DNA of 12,956 nt from CAYOVG01 sp964407285. Lineage in GTDB: Bacteria; Desulfobacterota; Syntrophobacteria; Syntrophobacterales; Syntrophobacteraceae. Positions 5,517 through 12,870 of the stretch are shown one piece after another. The notes under the pieces were generated by a model that had not been told where the DNA came from, searched no databases, and was given only the letters and a program-made list of their open reading frames with translations. The stretch lies in NCBI GenBank assembly GCA_964407285.1, contig CAYOVG010000195.1, forward strand, positions 1 through 12,956, written 5' to 3'. Both the position numbers and the translations under genes were made by a program. Within the stretch, counting starts at the first letter, position 1. Each line of letters opens with the position of its first letter.

Positions 5517-7763
5517 TCAGAAAGAGTAAACAGCCTTCAGCCTGAAACCTATGCCGTCCTGCATGATGACGGCCTGCTGGTGTTCCAGGGACGCCGGATC
5601 GCCATAGTCGGTGTCGAACAGGTTGTATACGCTCGCCGAAAGGTTGAACCCCTTCTTGAACAGATCGGGGGCAAGCAGGGTCAGATCGGCAACCAGGGCG
5701 GGATCGGCATCCTCGCCGTGCGGGCTCGACCGGGCGCTCATATAACGCAACGCCGCGCCCGCGAAGAGCCTCTCCGCAACCAGGGGAAAGATCACGTTGA
5801 ACTTCGCCATGTGGCGCGGAGAATTGGTCAACCAGTCGCCCGTCCTCGAATCCCGCGCGTCTTCGTAGGTGTAGCTGATGCGGCCTTCGATGCCGTTGGT
5901 CCACTTTCCATCCAGTTCCAGCTCTACGCCCTTCGAGTCCACCTCGTCGATGTTGTCGAACACGAGCATCCCGTCGGCGGGGTCCTGCCTGAGGCTGATG
6001 AGGTTGTCCACCGTGTAGTAGAAGCCGGAAGCGGCGAGGCGCAGCCGGTTGCCTATGTACTGCTCCCAGAGCAGTTCGTACGTGCGGATCTTCTCCGGCT
6101 TGAGGTCGAGGGCCGCTTTCCACATCCCTGAGTCCTGGTAATAGAGTTCGTAGGCGTTGGGGGGGCGGAACGCCTCGCCGTAGATGAGCTTCAGCGCCGT
6201 ACTCCCGGTGGGAAGGAAAATCAGGGCCGCGCGGGGGTTGGTCGAACTTCCGAATGTGTCGTAATAATCGTAGCGGACTCCGGCGTTCAGGATAAGGTTT
6301 CCGCAAATCCTGAATTCGTCTTGAGCGTAGCCTCCCCAGTTAAAGGAGTCACGCCTGTCGTCGAGGTACGACGTGAACGGATCGACATCGAAATTGTCCT
6401 GGTCCCGGGTGAAGCTGTTGCGGTACTCCATCCCCGCTATCAGCTTGTGTTTTTCGAAAACCGTCCCGGTGATCTGAAACTCCGCCCCGGCGCCTTCGCC
6501 CGTTCCATGGTCCTTGTTTATGTATGTGCCCGGATACCCCTCGTATTCTTCCGGCCATGCATAGGCGTACGTTCCATCGTACCGGTACCGGTCGAAGTAG
6601 GCGCGCGCCATGAGGGCCGGTTGATTCTCGAAGACGTGCTCGTACCTGAGATCCAGGAGGAGGTAATCGTCGGTGGTCTCGTTGCGCGAATCGTTGAAGA
6701 CGGTCTCATAGGAAGCCGTGGGAATGCCCTTTTCCCTGGACTGGTACGCCCCCGAGAAGGCAAAGCCTCCAAAGGAGTGCTTCGTGAAAAAGCTGTATGA
6801 CCGGTCGTTGTCGGCGCCTTCGGCAATCCCGTTATTGGCGGCCGGGGCGTCGAACTCCTTGAAGTAAAGGTCCTGCCCGCCGCTGTCGAGGTACGACGCC
6901 GAAAACAACGACTCCCAGCCGTTCTGAAACCGGTCGCCGTAACTTACCCGTCCCTTGTGCGTATCGTGGCTGCGAACCTCCCCCGACGCCTCGGAGCCCT
7001 TCAGGTCCCTGCCCCGCTTCGTGATGACGTTTACAACGCCAAGGAAAGCGTTGGCGCCGTAGAGGGAGGAACCCGGCCCGCGGACGACCTCCACCCGGTC
7101 GATGAGATCGACATCGACGGGGAATTCCGTCCCGACGGGAGCCATGTCGTACACGTTGTCGTTCATGCGGCGCCCGTCCAGCAGGAGGAGAATGCGGGTA
7201 TTGTAGTCTCCGGGCCTTCCGAATCCCCTCACCCCCACGTACGAATAATTCCTGTCGTAGTTGACGAAAACCCCCGGAACGCTCTGCAGGATGTCGGAGA
7301 GCGTGCGATACCCGTACATCCTGATTTCGTTCGCCGTCACGATGGTTACCCGGGAAGGAGCTTCGGTCGATTTCTGTTCGTACTTGGACGCGCTGAAGAC
7401 CGAAGGGATTTGCCCGAAAAGGATCGTCTCCTCGTTCAGTCCGGGCGCGACGGGAAGAGGCGGGTCGTCTTGCGCGCGGCACGGGAGGCGGGAGAGCGCC
7501 AGGAGAAGGAGACAGACCAACGGGATACAAAGACGCGGCAACACGGACGGGCGCGGGCGGCGGCCCGGACGCGGGTCCGCGCCCGGGCTCGAATGCGGGT
7601 TCCGACCCGGACGCAAATCCGGGTCCGGGCTTCGACGAGGGCTCGAAAGCGGATAAAGGCGCGGATGCGGTCGCAGGCATGGAATTTCAGACGATTTCCT
7701 CGGGTTACCCGCTTTGGCGCCATCCGACAAGGCGACGTACGCATACCGACGACGGTCGTTCAT
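5517..7763 (-). CDS. TonB-dependent outer-membrane receptor
   Basis: Energy-dependent outer-membrane transporter, 748 residues. A hydrophobic signal core (about 75-95, ending CRAQ) is followed by a TonB-box-like EETILF (111-116). The plug domain is at about 130-250, with VTANEIRMYGYRTLSDIL, GVRGFG, LLLLDGRRMND and DRVEVVRGPGSSLYG, then NVITKRG. A 22-strand-type barrel with alternating aromatic residues runs to the C-terminal GFRLKAVYSF, which ends in Phe as outer-membrane proteins do. The plug resembles the CirA/BtuB branch, but the substrate cannot be told from sequence. The N-terminus is odd: about 73 residues, many Arg and Pro, precede the hydrophobic core. A GTG or TTG at 7544-7539 would give a normal signal peptide, but the ATG at 7763 has the far better ribosome-binding site, so I keep it. 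First gene of the receptor/binding-protein/kinase/moxR run. Confidence 0.93.
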   Translation of the reverse strand: MNDRRRYAYVALSDGAKAGNPRKSSEIPCLRPHPRLYPLSSPRRSPDPDLRPGRNPHSSPGADPRPGRRPRPSVLPRLCIPLVCLLLLALSRLPCRAQDDPPLPVAPGLNEETILFGQIPSVFSASKYEQKSTEAPSRVTIVTANEIRMYGYRTLSDILQSVPGVFVNYDRNYSYVGVRGFGRPGDYNTRILLLLDGRRMNDNVYDMAPVGTEFPVDVDLIDRVEVVRGPGSSLYGANAFLGVVNVITKRGRDLKGSEASGEVRSHDTHKGRVSYGDRFQNGWESLFSASYLDSGGQDLYFKEFDAPAANNGIAEGADNDRSYSFFTKHSFGGFAFSGAYQSREKGIPTASYETVFNDSRNETTDDYLLLDLRYEHVFENQPALMARAYFDRYRYDGTYAYAWPEEYEGYPGTYINKDHGTGEGAGAEFQITGTVFEKHKLIAGMEYRNSFTRDQDNFDVDPFTSYLDDRRDSFNWGGYAQDEFRICGNLILNAGVRYDYYDTFGSSTNPRAALIFLPTGSTALKLIYGEAFRPPNAYELYYQDSGMWKAALDLKPEKIRTYELLWEQYIGNRLRLAASGFYYTVDNLISLRQDPADGMLVFDNIDEVDSKGVELELDGKWTNGIEGRISYTYEDARDSRTGDWLTNSPRHMAKFNVIFPLVAERLFAGAALRYMSARSSPHGEDADPALVADLTLLAPDLFKKGFNLSASVYNLFDTDYGDPASLEHQQAVIMQDGIGFRLKAVYSF

Positions 7764-7880
7764 TACCCCCCCTCTTGCGTAATTGCCGTCTCGAGTACCA
7801 GGTCCAAAGGCTCCCCCCCATGCGCGGGAGCAGGAGAACCGGGCATTACGGGCGGACTCCGCTTCTTGGACTCCGCTTCT
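7764..7880 (-). other. intergenic spacer before the TonB receptor
   Basis: 117 bp between the acidic-protein stop and the receptor start, the only real gap in the gene run after rsmE. If the receptor operon has its own promoter, it should be here or in the end of the acidic gene. I see no convincing -35/-10 pair. The only hairpin is weak (6-bp arms 7810-7815/7826-7831) and has no T-tract, and nothing resembles a cobalamin or other riboswitch core. Confidence 0.6.
7768..7776 (-). promoter_or_regulatory. ribosome-binding site of the TonB receptor gene
   Basis: AAGAGGGGG on the minus strand, with GAGG seven bases from the ATG at 7763. It supports the upstream start and therefore the long N-terminal extension, because no such site precedes the internal GTG/TTG near 7544. 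Confidence 0.65.
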
Positions 7881-7881
7881 T
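7854..7881. repeat. 2 x 14-bp perfect tandem repeat at the acidic-gene stop
   Basis: GGACTCCGCTTCTT occurs twice without a spacer (7854-7867, 7868-7881). The second copy ends inside the TGA stop of the acidic protein. This is another small slippage product in the same region. Confidence 0.9.
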
Positions 7882-10800
7882 CACTTCTTCGGTGTTTTGA
7901 CCCCTTCCGGCGGCTTTGCGGCCGCCTCTTCGTTTTCGAATTCCAGGAGCAGATTGTCCAGTTCCTCGTCGGAGATATCCAGTTCCAGGTCGGCCGCCGC
8001 ATCGGCCGGGGACGTGACGGGACCTTCGCCGAATTCCAACCCCGAAAGTTCGGGCGCTTCCCCGCCCTTGGCTCCCGGCGCGAGACGGCCCTCAAAACCG
8101 GACGTCCCCCGGTCATGAACGTCGGGCAATGACCGGCCGCCAGCTTCGCCTTCAGCCGAAGCCCGGGCCTGACCTTCCGGACGGGCCGGACTTTCGCCGG
8201 CTTCGAACGCCGCTCCCGATACCGGAGCCGGCGCATCGTCGTCCAGTTCGAAATCGAAACTCAGATTCTCCAATTCCTCGTCGGAAATCTCGTACGCCGG
8301 TTCCAGCGCCCCCTCAAACGGCGGCGCGGAATCCGACGGGATCGTTCCCGCCGCGAACCGCGGCGTGGCGGACTCCCCATCCAAATCGAAATCGAGGAAC
8401 AGGTCGCCCGGCTCCTCGGGAACGTCTTCGGGAACGTGCGCCGGAGGCGTTCCCGAACCGGCGGCCGCCGCGTCGCGGGCGGGGCCGTCGGTGCCGAACC
8501 CGGCCGCCGCTTCCGTCCCTTCGTCCAGGTCGAACGCAATGTCCAGTCCAATGTCCAATCCCTCGAAGGAATCGACCGCATCGAGACCGGCGGTCATACC
8601 GGGTTCGCCCGGCGTGATCGGACCATCTATCCCTTCCGTGTCGTCCATGACCTGGGCCGGCGCCGTTTCCGCGCGCGGAGCGAAAGCAGCGGGACCTTCC
8701 GGCTGAAGCGGGGGAGCGGCGCCGAAGTCGAAATCCATCTCCTCGAGGCTGAAGTCGATACCGGGGTCCTCATCCAACCCACCCGGACCGGCCGCGCTAT
8801 CCGGGCCGGACGGGCCGGACGAGTCAACCGGACCACCCGGACCGGTCGCGCCGGACAGACCGGATGGACCGGCTTCCGCATCCCCGAGGTTCAACTCGAC
8901 GCCGGAATCCACATCCTCCTGGAACGGAGCCAGGTCCAGGTCGTCGATATCGCCGATATCGTCGATACCGAGGTCCGACTCTTCGAAGCTGATTTCCATG
9001 TCCGGATCGTCGATGGGAGATGCTGGGGGGATGGCCTCCCAGGAGCCGGCGGATGCCGATTGCGCCGGCGCTTCCGGTTGCGGTGTTTCCGCCGGCGCCG
9101 GTTCGGGTTGCAGCGGCTCCAGCGCCGCCGTCTCCGGGAGCGGCGAGAGAGCGGCCGTCTCCCGCGTTGCGGCGTTCAGGTTCGGGATCGGCGCTTCATC
9201 GGCTTCTTCCAGGGTGAATTCCAGTTCGTCGAGGTCGAGCGGGAAATCGTCTTCCCGCGCGCCTGCATCCGGTTCGGCCGCGCGAACGCCGGGTGGGGTG
9301 GGGTCGTATTCGACCGCGGCGCGCGGTTCAACCCGGGCGCCGGCGTGAACGACGGGATCGAGTTCGAATTCCGTCGCGGCGTCCGTCTCGGGCGCCATGG
9401 CCGCCGCTTCCGGAACCGGCGCGGACTGCTCCAGCGCCATGCCGTCCGGGTCAGGCTGGAAACCGGAATCCTCCGCATCCAGGGCATCCAGGTCCAGGTC
9501 AAGGTTCAGATCGAAATCCAGGTCATCATCCGATTCAAGGCCGACAACGGTTTCATTCCGCGCAGTCCCCGCATCCTCCCCGGACGTCCGGGTCATCCGG
9601 GGCGCCGGGCCGGAGTCGCTCGGACCCAACCGCGGGTCCTGGAGTTCCGGTTCCGCCTCTCCGAGGTCCAGGTCGAAGTTGAACTCGTCCTCTTCCGCCG
9701 GAGCCGCCGGTGGAGCCGCCTGCGTTCCAGGCGTCGGAGCCGCGTCCCCGGCCGTCTGCGCGGGCGGCGAACCTTCGGCCGCAACCGTCTCCACGAGGTC
9801 CGGAGGCCCTTCCGGTTCGACAGCCGCGGCGCCGGCCATGGCGGGCGAAATATCCATCGCATCCGGATCGAATTCGATACGCGGCTCTTCATCCATTCGA
9901 AGTTCCGCGGCGTCCGGTCCGGAGTCGCTCAGATCCAGTTGAAAATCCAGGTCGGACTCCTGTATCTCCAACTGGATGCCGAAATCGTCAGGTCCCTGTT
10001 CCCGGACGGTCTCCGGTCCCCGCGCCGTCTCCGGTTCCAGGTCCAACTCCGTACCCGGTTCCAGCTTCGGCGCCGGACCCGCATCCAAACCCGATTCCAG
10101 GTCCGGCCCCAATTCCAAATCCAATTCCAAACCCGATTCCGCTTCCGGTTCCAAACCCGCTTCCAGCCCCGGCGCCGACCCCGGTCCGGGTCCGGGCGGG
10201 CTGCTGTCCGAATCCCCCGCATAAAGCTCGTCGATATCCAGGACGAAGACATCCTCCTGGTCCCCGGTCGGACTCCGTTCCGGCTCCGAATCCCGTTGCC
10301 CCGGGTCCGGCTCCGCGTCCTGAACCGGATCGAGGTCCAATTCCAGTTCAAAATCCAGGTCCAGCCCCAAATCCTGCTCCGAATCCAGCCCCGAGTCCTG
10401 CTCCCGACCCCGGTCTCCCTCTTCCCGGTCCGGTTGGGCCGATTCGGCGAAATTGATCTCCTCGGCGCCGGCTTTATCGAGACTCAACCGGAATTCCTGT
10501 TCCTCCACCGGTTCCGGTTGAAAGGCCGGACCATCGAGTTCCGGTTGTACTCCGAAGTCATCCGTTTGCAGTTCGATATCCGAATCCCCGAGATCCAACT
10601 GGATGCCATGAACATCGATTTCATCGGGTCCCGGTCCCGGCGCCGGGACCGGCTGCGCTGCCGCCGGCGGACCGGCGTCCTTGTCTTCCAGTGCGGTTGG
10701 ATCTTCCAGGTCGAACTGAATATCGAAATCCATGGAATCGAGCAGTAGACCGCCGCCCGTATCTTCCAGGTCCAACCCGATGTTTCCTCGGGCATCCCCT

Positions 10801-11765
10801 TTCGAATCCGCCGGGCCCGCGCCCGAATCGTCCGGTTCCGGCTTGACGCCGAAGTCGCCGGAGTCTTCGATGCCGCGCGGATCCAGCTCGATGCCGGCGT
10901 CGTCGAGATCCAGTTCAATACCGGAATCACCGGCGTCCTCGAGGTCCCCCAGGTCCGGTTCAATGCCCGAATCGTCCGGTCCCGGCTTGACGCCGGAGCC
11001 CCTCGAGTCGTCCAGGTCGCCGAAATCCAGTTCGATGCCGGCGTCGTCGAGATCCAGTTCAATACCGCCGGAATCCCCGGCGTCCTCGAGGTCCCCCAGG
11101 TCCGGTTCAATGCCCGAATCGTCCGGTCCCGGCTTGACGCCGGAGCCCCTCGAGTCGTCCAGGTCGCCGAAATCCAGTTCGATGCCGGAATCCCCGTCGT
11201 CCTCGAGGCCCCCCAGGTCCAGTTCAATGCCGGAGTCGTCCTCCAGGTCGAGCTGGAGTTCCGGCCGGTTGGAATCGCCCAAATCCAGGCCGAATTCGGA
11301 TTCAACCAGGTCGAACTCGATTTCGGGTTGCGGCTCCGCCGCACGGCTGACGGCGGCTTTCCCCGGCGGCGGGAGGTCGATGGTTCTCTCGAAACCGCCG
11401 TCTTCGGAAGCCTCTCCGCCCAGGAGGTCGTCTTCCAGTTCGATTCCCCCTTCCAGCTCTATTCCCCCTTCATCCTGGCCGGGAAGATCCGGCAGGTCGG
11501 GCAGATGCAGTTCCGAATCGGTTGCGGCGGGTTCCGACAGCTCGATACCGTCCGAAATCTCCCCGTCCAGGTTCAAGTCGGATGCCGGGCGCCCCGTATC
11601 CCCCTCCCCTTGCGGCTCCTTGAGGAGAAAATCCAGAGAGAAAGGCAGCGGCGCTTTCAACTCCACAAACCCCAATTCCTGCCTGGCTTCGCTGAGGTCC
11701 GTGCTGCATTTCTTGCACGCCGACACGTGATCAAAACTGTAGTACCCACATTTGCTGCATCTCAT
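7881..11765 (-). CDS. zinc-ribbon protein with a long acidic repetitive body
   Basis: Function unknown; about 1294 residues. The start ATG (11765-11763) overlaps the rsmE stop as ATGA. The first 24 residues form a zinc ribbon, MRCSKCGYYSFDHVSACKKC, with C3/C6 and C17/C20; I find no other Cys in the protein. A short conserved-looking block follows (QELGFVELKAPLPFSLDFLL). Nearly everything after that is Asp/Glu/Gly/Pro/Ser with recurring hydrophobic dipeptides, as in GIELDLGD, FDLDLGE and LDLDEL, typical of an intrinsically disordered chain studded with short motifs. Two copies of a related motif stand near the C-terminus: YEISDEELENLSFDFELDDD (about 8236-8299) and a similar ISDEELDNLLLEFENEE (about 7929-7985). 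No signal peptide or membrane segment is visible, so it is likely cytoplasmic. A GTG at 11807 would add 14 residues but overlaps rsmE and places the ribbon internally. The acidic body could be a scaffold, a nucleic-acid mimic or a metal buffer; none of these is demonstrated. Confidence 0.88.
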   Translation of the reverse strand: MRCSKCGYYSFDHVSACKKCSTDLSEARQELGFVELKAPLPFSLDFLLKEPQGEGDTGRPASDLNLDGEISDGIELSEPAATDSELHLPDLPDLPGQDEGGIELEGGIELEDDLLGGEASEDGGFERTIDLPPPGKAAVSRAAEPQPEIEFDLVESEFGLDLGDSNRPELQLDLEDDSGIELDLGGLEDDGDSGIELDFGDLDDSRGSGVKPGPDDSGIEPDLGDLEDAGDSGGIELDLDDAGIELDFGDLDDSRGSGVKPGPDDSGIEPDLGDLEDAGDSGIELDLDDAGIELDPRGIEDSGDFGVKPEPDDSGAGPADSKGDARGNIGLDLEDTGGGLLLDSMDFDIQFDLEDPTALEDKDAGPPAAAQPVPAPGPGPDEIDVHGIQLDLGDSDIELQTDDFGVQPELDGPAFQPEPVEEQEFRLSLDKAGAEEINFAESAQPDREEGDRGREQDSGLDSEQDLGLDLDFELELDLDPVQDAEPDPGQRDSEPERSPTGDQEDVFVLDIDELYAGDSDSSPPGPGPGSAPGLEAGLEPEAESGLELDLELGPDLESGLDAGPAPKLEPGTELDLEPETARGPETVREQGPDDFGIQLEIQESDLDFQLDLSDSGPDAAELRMDEEPRIEFDPDAMDISPAMAGAAAVEPEGPPDLVETVAAEGSPPAQTAGDAAPTPGTQAAPPAAPAEEDEFNFDLDLGEAEPELQDPRLGPSDSGPAPRMTRTSGEDAGTARNETVVGLESDDDLDFDLNLDLDLDALDAEDSGFQPDPDGMALEQSAPVPEAAAMAPETDAATEFELDPVVHAGARVEPRAAVEYDPTPPGVRAAEPDAGAREDDFPLDLDELEFTLEEADEAPIPNLNAATRETAALSPLPETAALEPLQPEPAPAETPQPEAPAQSASAGSWEAIPPASPIDDPDMEISFEESDLGIDDIGDIDDLDLAPFQEDVDSGVELNLGDAEAGPSGLSGATGPGGPVDSSGPSGPDSAAGPGGLDEDPGIDFSLEEMDFDFGAAPPLQPEGPAAFAPRAETAPAQVMDDTEGIDGPITPGEPGMTAGLDAVDSFEGLDIGLDIAFDLDEGTEAAAGFGTDGPARDAAAAGSGTPPAHVPEDVPEEPGDLFLDFDLDGESATPRFAAGTIPSDSAPPFEGALEPAYEISDEELENLSFDFELDDDAPAPVSGAAFEAGESPARPEGQARASAEGEAGGRSLPDVHDRGTSGFEGRLAPGAKGGEAPELSGLEFGEGPVTSPADAAADLELDISDEELDNLLLEFENEEAAAKPPEGVKTPKK
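10891..11181 (-). repeat. 144/147-bp tandem duplication in the acidic gene
   Basis: Two nearly identical copies, 10891-11034 (144 bp) and 11035-11181 (147 bp), differ by one 3-bp insertion and very few substitutions. A third, partial and more diverged copy follows from 11182. Each encodes 48-49 residues (DAGIELDFGDLDDSRGSGVK and the rest of the unit). The length difference of exactly one codon keeps the frame. The unit is itself made of smaller xGIELDLxD-like repeats, so the expansion is hierarchical. Confidence 0.93.
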
Positions 11766-12656
11766 GGCCCTATTGCTTCCTCTGATGAAGTTCCGAAATC
11801 CCCCCACAAAAGCTGAACCGCGGTGAGGAGCGCGGATGCCGCCGTTTCCAGGCGCAGGATCCTCGGTCCCAGGCGCACCTGGTGAAAACCCGCCTCCAGG
11901 AATCGATCCGCTTCTTCCTTAGTCCATCCCCCCTCCGGTCCCACGGCGACCATTACCTCCCCGGCGGCCGGGAACCTCTCCCGGAGCGACAACAGGCTCT
12001 GCCCGTGCTCCATTTCCGAAGCCAGGATGTCGATACGGCCCTTCCCTTCCTTGTGCCGCGCCCCTCCGAGTCCCGTATCCGCTTCCGTTTCCGTCTCCCC
12101 ACCCGTATGCGCCGTAGCCGCTGCCGCGTTCGCATCCGCACTCGCACGCCGGCCCGCGCGCGCCGCCTTGATGCATTCCGGGATGNNNNNNNNNNAGAAA
12201 GACGATTTCGGGCAACACCGACCTGCCGCACTGGCACAGGGCCTCTCTGGCGATCTTCCGCCAGCGCTCCATCCTCTTGGCCGCCTGGGAGGGAGACAGG
12301 CCGTATTGGCTCCGCTGCGCACGAAAGGCCAGGAAGCGGGTTACGCCGAGTTCCGTCGCCTGCCGGAGGACCAGCTCCATGCGGTCGAGGCGCGAATAGG
12401 CGAGCGCCAGAGTCAGTTCGAGTCCCGACTCCGCCCGCACCTCCCGCTGCCCCTTCAGGCACACGTGCACGGCCGCCGACCCTACCCGGCAGATGTCGCC
12501 GATCCAGCTCTTGCCGCATCCGTCGCGCAGTTCCACGCAATCCCCGGGCTGAAGGCGCAGGACCGCCGCCGCATGGTGAGCCTCCCGGCCCGTCAGCACC
12601 ACGTGGCCTTCGGCATTTTGAGCCACACGTTCGATGAAAAACCGCCTTTGGCTCAT
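11762..12656 (-). CDS. rsmE: 16S rRNA (uracil-1498-N3)-methyltransferase RsmE, split by a sequence gap
   Basis: SAM-dependent SPOUT-class enzyme that methylates U1498 of 16S rRNA. The N-terminal PUA-like part is clear: MSQRRFFIERV, then LTGREAHHAAAVLRLQPGD. It is followed by RMELVLRQATELGVTRFLAF and RWRKIAREALCQCGRSVLPEI, the start of the SPOUT domain. The C-terminal knot is VAVGPEGGWTKEEADRF (GPEGG at 11927-11941) and RLGPRILRLETAASALL, which form the SAM site. Ten Ns (12186-12195) separate the halves, which lie in different frames. A gap length divisible by three would restore one frame, so the ten Ns are probably a placeholder rather than a mutation. RsmE is normally about 240-250 residues; this one would be about 295, the excess being a low-complexity stretch at 12038-12160. 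The start ATG has GGAGG nine bases upstream. The stop overlaps the next gene. Confidence 0.93.
12038..12160 (-). other. low-complexity insert within RsmE
   Basis: About 41 codons rich in Ala, Gly, Thr and Glu (ASADANAAAATAHTGGETET and beyond) lie between VLPEI...ECIKAA and GRIDILASE, where other RsmE proteins have a short direct connection. On the plus strand the DNA is built of short TCCG/TTCCG-type reiterations. The assembly gap lies only 25 bp beyond its upstream edge, as expected if the repeat disturbed assembly. Confidence 0.7.
12186..12195. other. assembly gap (10 Ns)
   Basis: Ten undetermined bases inside rsmE. The two flanking reading frames can be joined only if the true gap length is a multiple of three, so the ten Ns do not represent the real length (or there is a nearby frameshift). 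Confidence 0.98.
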
Positions 12657-12665
12657 TGTGCGTGT

Positions 12666-12670
12666 CCTCC
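12666..12670 (-). promoter_or_regulatory. ribosome-binding site of rsmE
   Basis: GGAGG on the minus strand, nine bases before the ATG at 12656. It fixes the start at MSQRRFF rather than at the in-frame ATG 150 bp upstream, which would add 50 Arg/Pro/Ser-rich residues absent from the family. Confidence 0.8.
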
Positions 12671-12748
12671 GATATGATGCAAAGCTCAAACCATTTCGCG
12701 GGCGGCGCCGTGCGTCCGCCATGGAGAGCGGAAATCGGACGACTTCAC

Positions 12749-12838
12749 GGGTGTAGCGTGAAAGCCGGGCTGACGGATATGGGCGGCCGGAAGAATGCGG
12801 TCCCAATCCGACTTCCGATCTCCGTCACTTTCACACCC
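12749..12838. other. nested inverted repeat upstream of rsmE
   Basis: Three collinear stems: GTGAAAG (12758-12764) with CTTTCAC (12828-12834); TGACGGA (12771-12777) with TCCGTCA (12821-12827); CGGAAG (12788-12793) with CTTCCG (12812-12817). They are separated by a 6-nt bulge and an asymmetric internal loop, and GGGTG (12749-12753)/CACCC (12834-12838) could extend the base. Competing pairings exist: CGGAT..GGG (12774-12783) with CCCaATCCG (12802-12810), and TTCAC (12744-12748) with GTGAA (12758-12762). It could be an RNA structure in the rsmE leader, a palindromic repeat element, or the end of an upstream transcript. No T-tract follows on either strand, so it is not a standard intrinsic terminator. 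Confidence 0.4.
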
Positions 12839-12870
12839 CACCCACGAAACGGTCCGACCTCTCGCCCCCC

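Larger units (their letters stand above)
12657..12870. other. non-coding region upstream of rsmE
   Basis: No credible gene on either strand; open frames here are short and of Arg/Pro-rich shadow character. It must contain or transmit the rsmE promoter, but I see no clear -35/-10 pair. It holds the rsmE ribosome-binding site and the nested inverted repeat described separately. Confidence 0.6.

Noticed and set aside
2395..5529. 1044-residue open frame on the plus strand
   Set aside because: It is fully antisense to the kinase and binding-protein genes, has Arg/Pro/His-rich content with no domain, and exists because the GC-rich opposite strand lacks stops.
5482..6306. Upstream extension of the binding-protein frame to 600 residues
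   Set aside because: The extra 275 residues lie inside the TonB receptor gene and are Arg/Pro-rich shadow sequence; the signal peptide starts at 5481 with its own ribosome-binding site.
7810..7831. Possible terminator hairpin between the acidic gene and the TonB receptor
   Set aside because: The arms are only 6 bp with a 10-nt loop, and there is no T-tract on the minus strand.
8436..10748. 770-residue open frame on the plus strand opposite the acidic protein
   Set aside because: Its Arg-rich repetitive composition is the mirror of the Asp/Glu codons on the minus strand; no start signal or domain is visible.
11766..11807. Alternative GTG start for the acidic protein
   Set aside because: It would overlap rsmE by 46 bp and put 14 unrelated residues before the MRCSKCGYY zinc ribbon; the ATGA overlap is the usual arrangement.
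12657..12806. N-terminal extension of RsmE to the ATG at 12806
   Set aside because: The extra 50 residues have no family counterpart, whereas ATG 12656 has GGAGG nine bases upstream and gives the canonical RsmE start.
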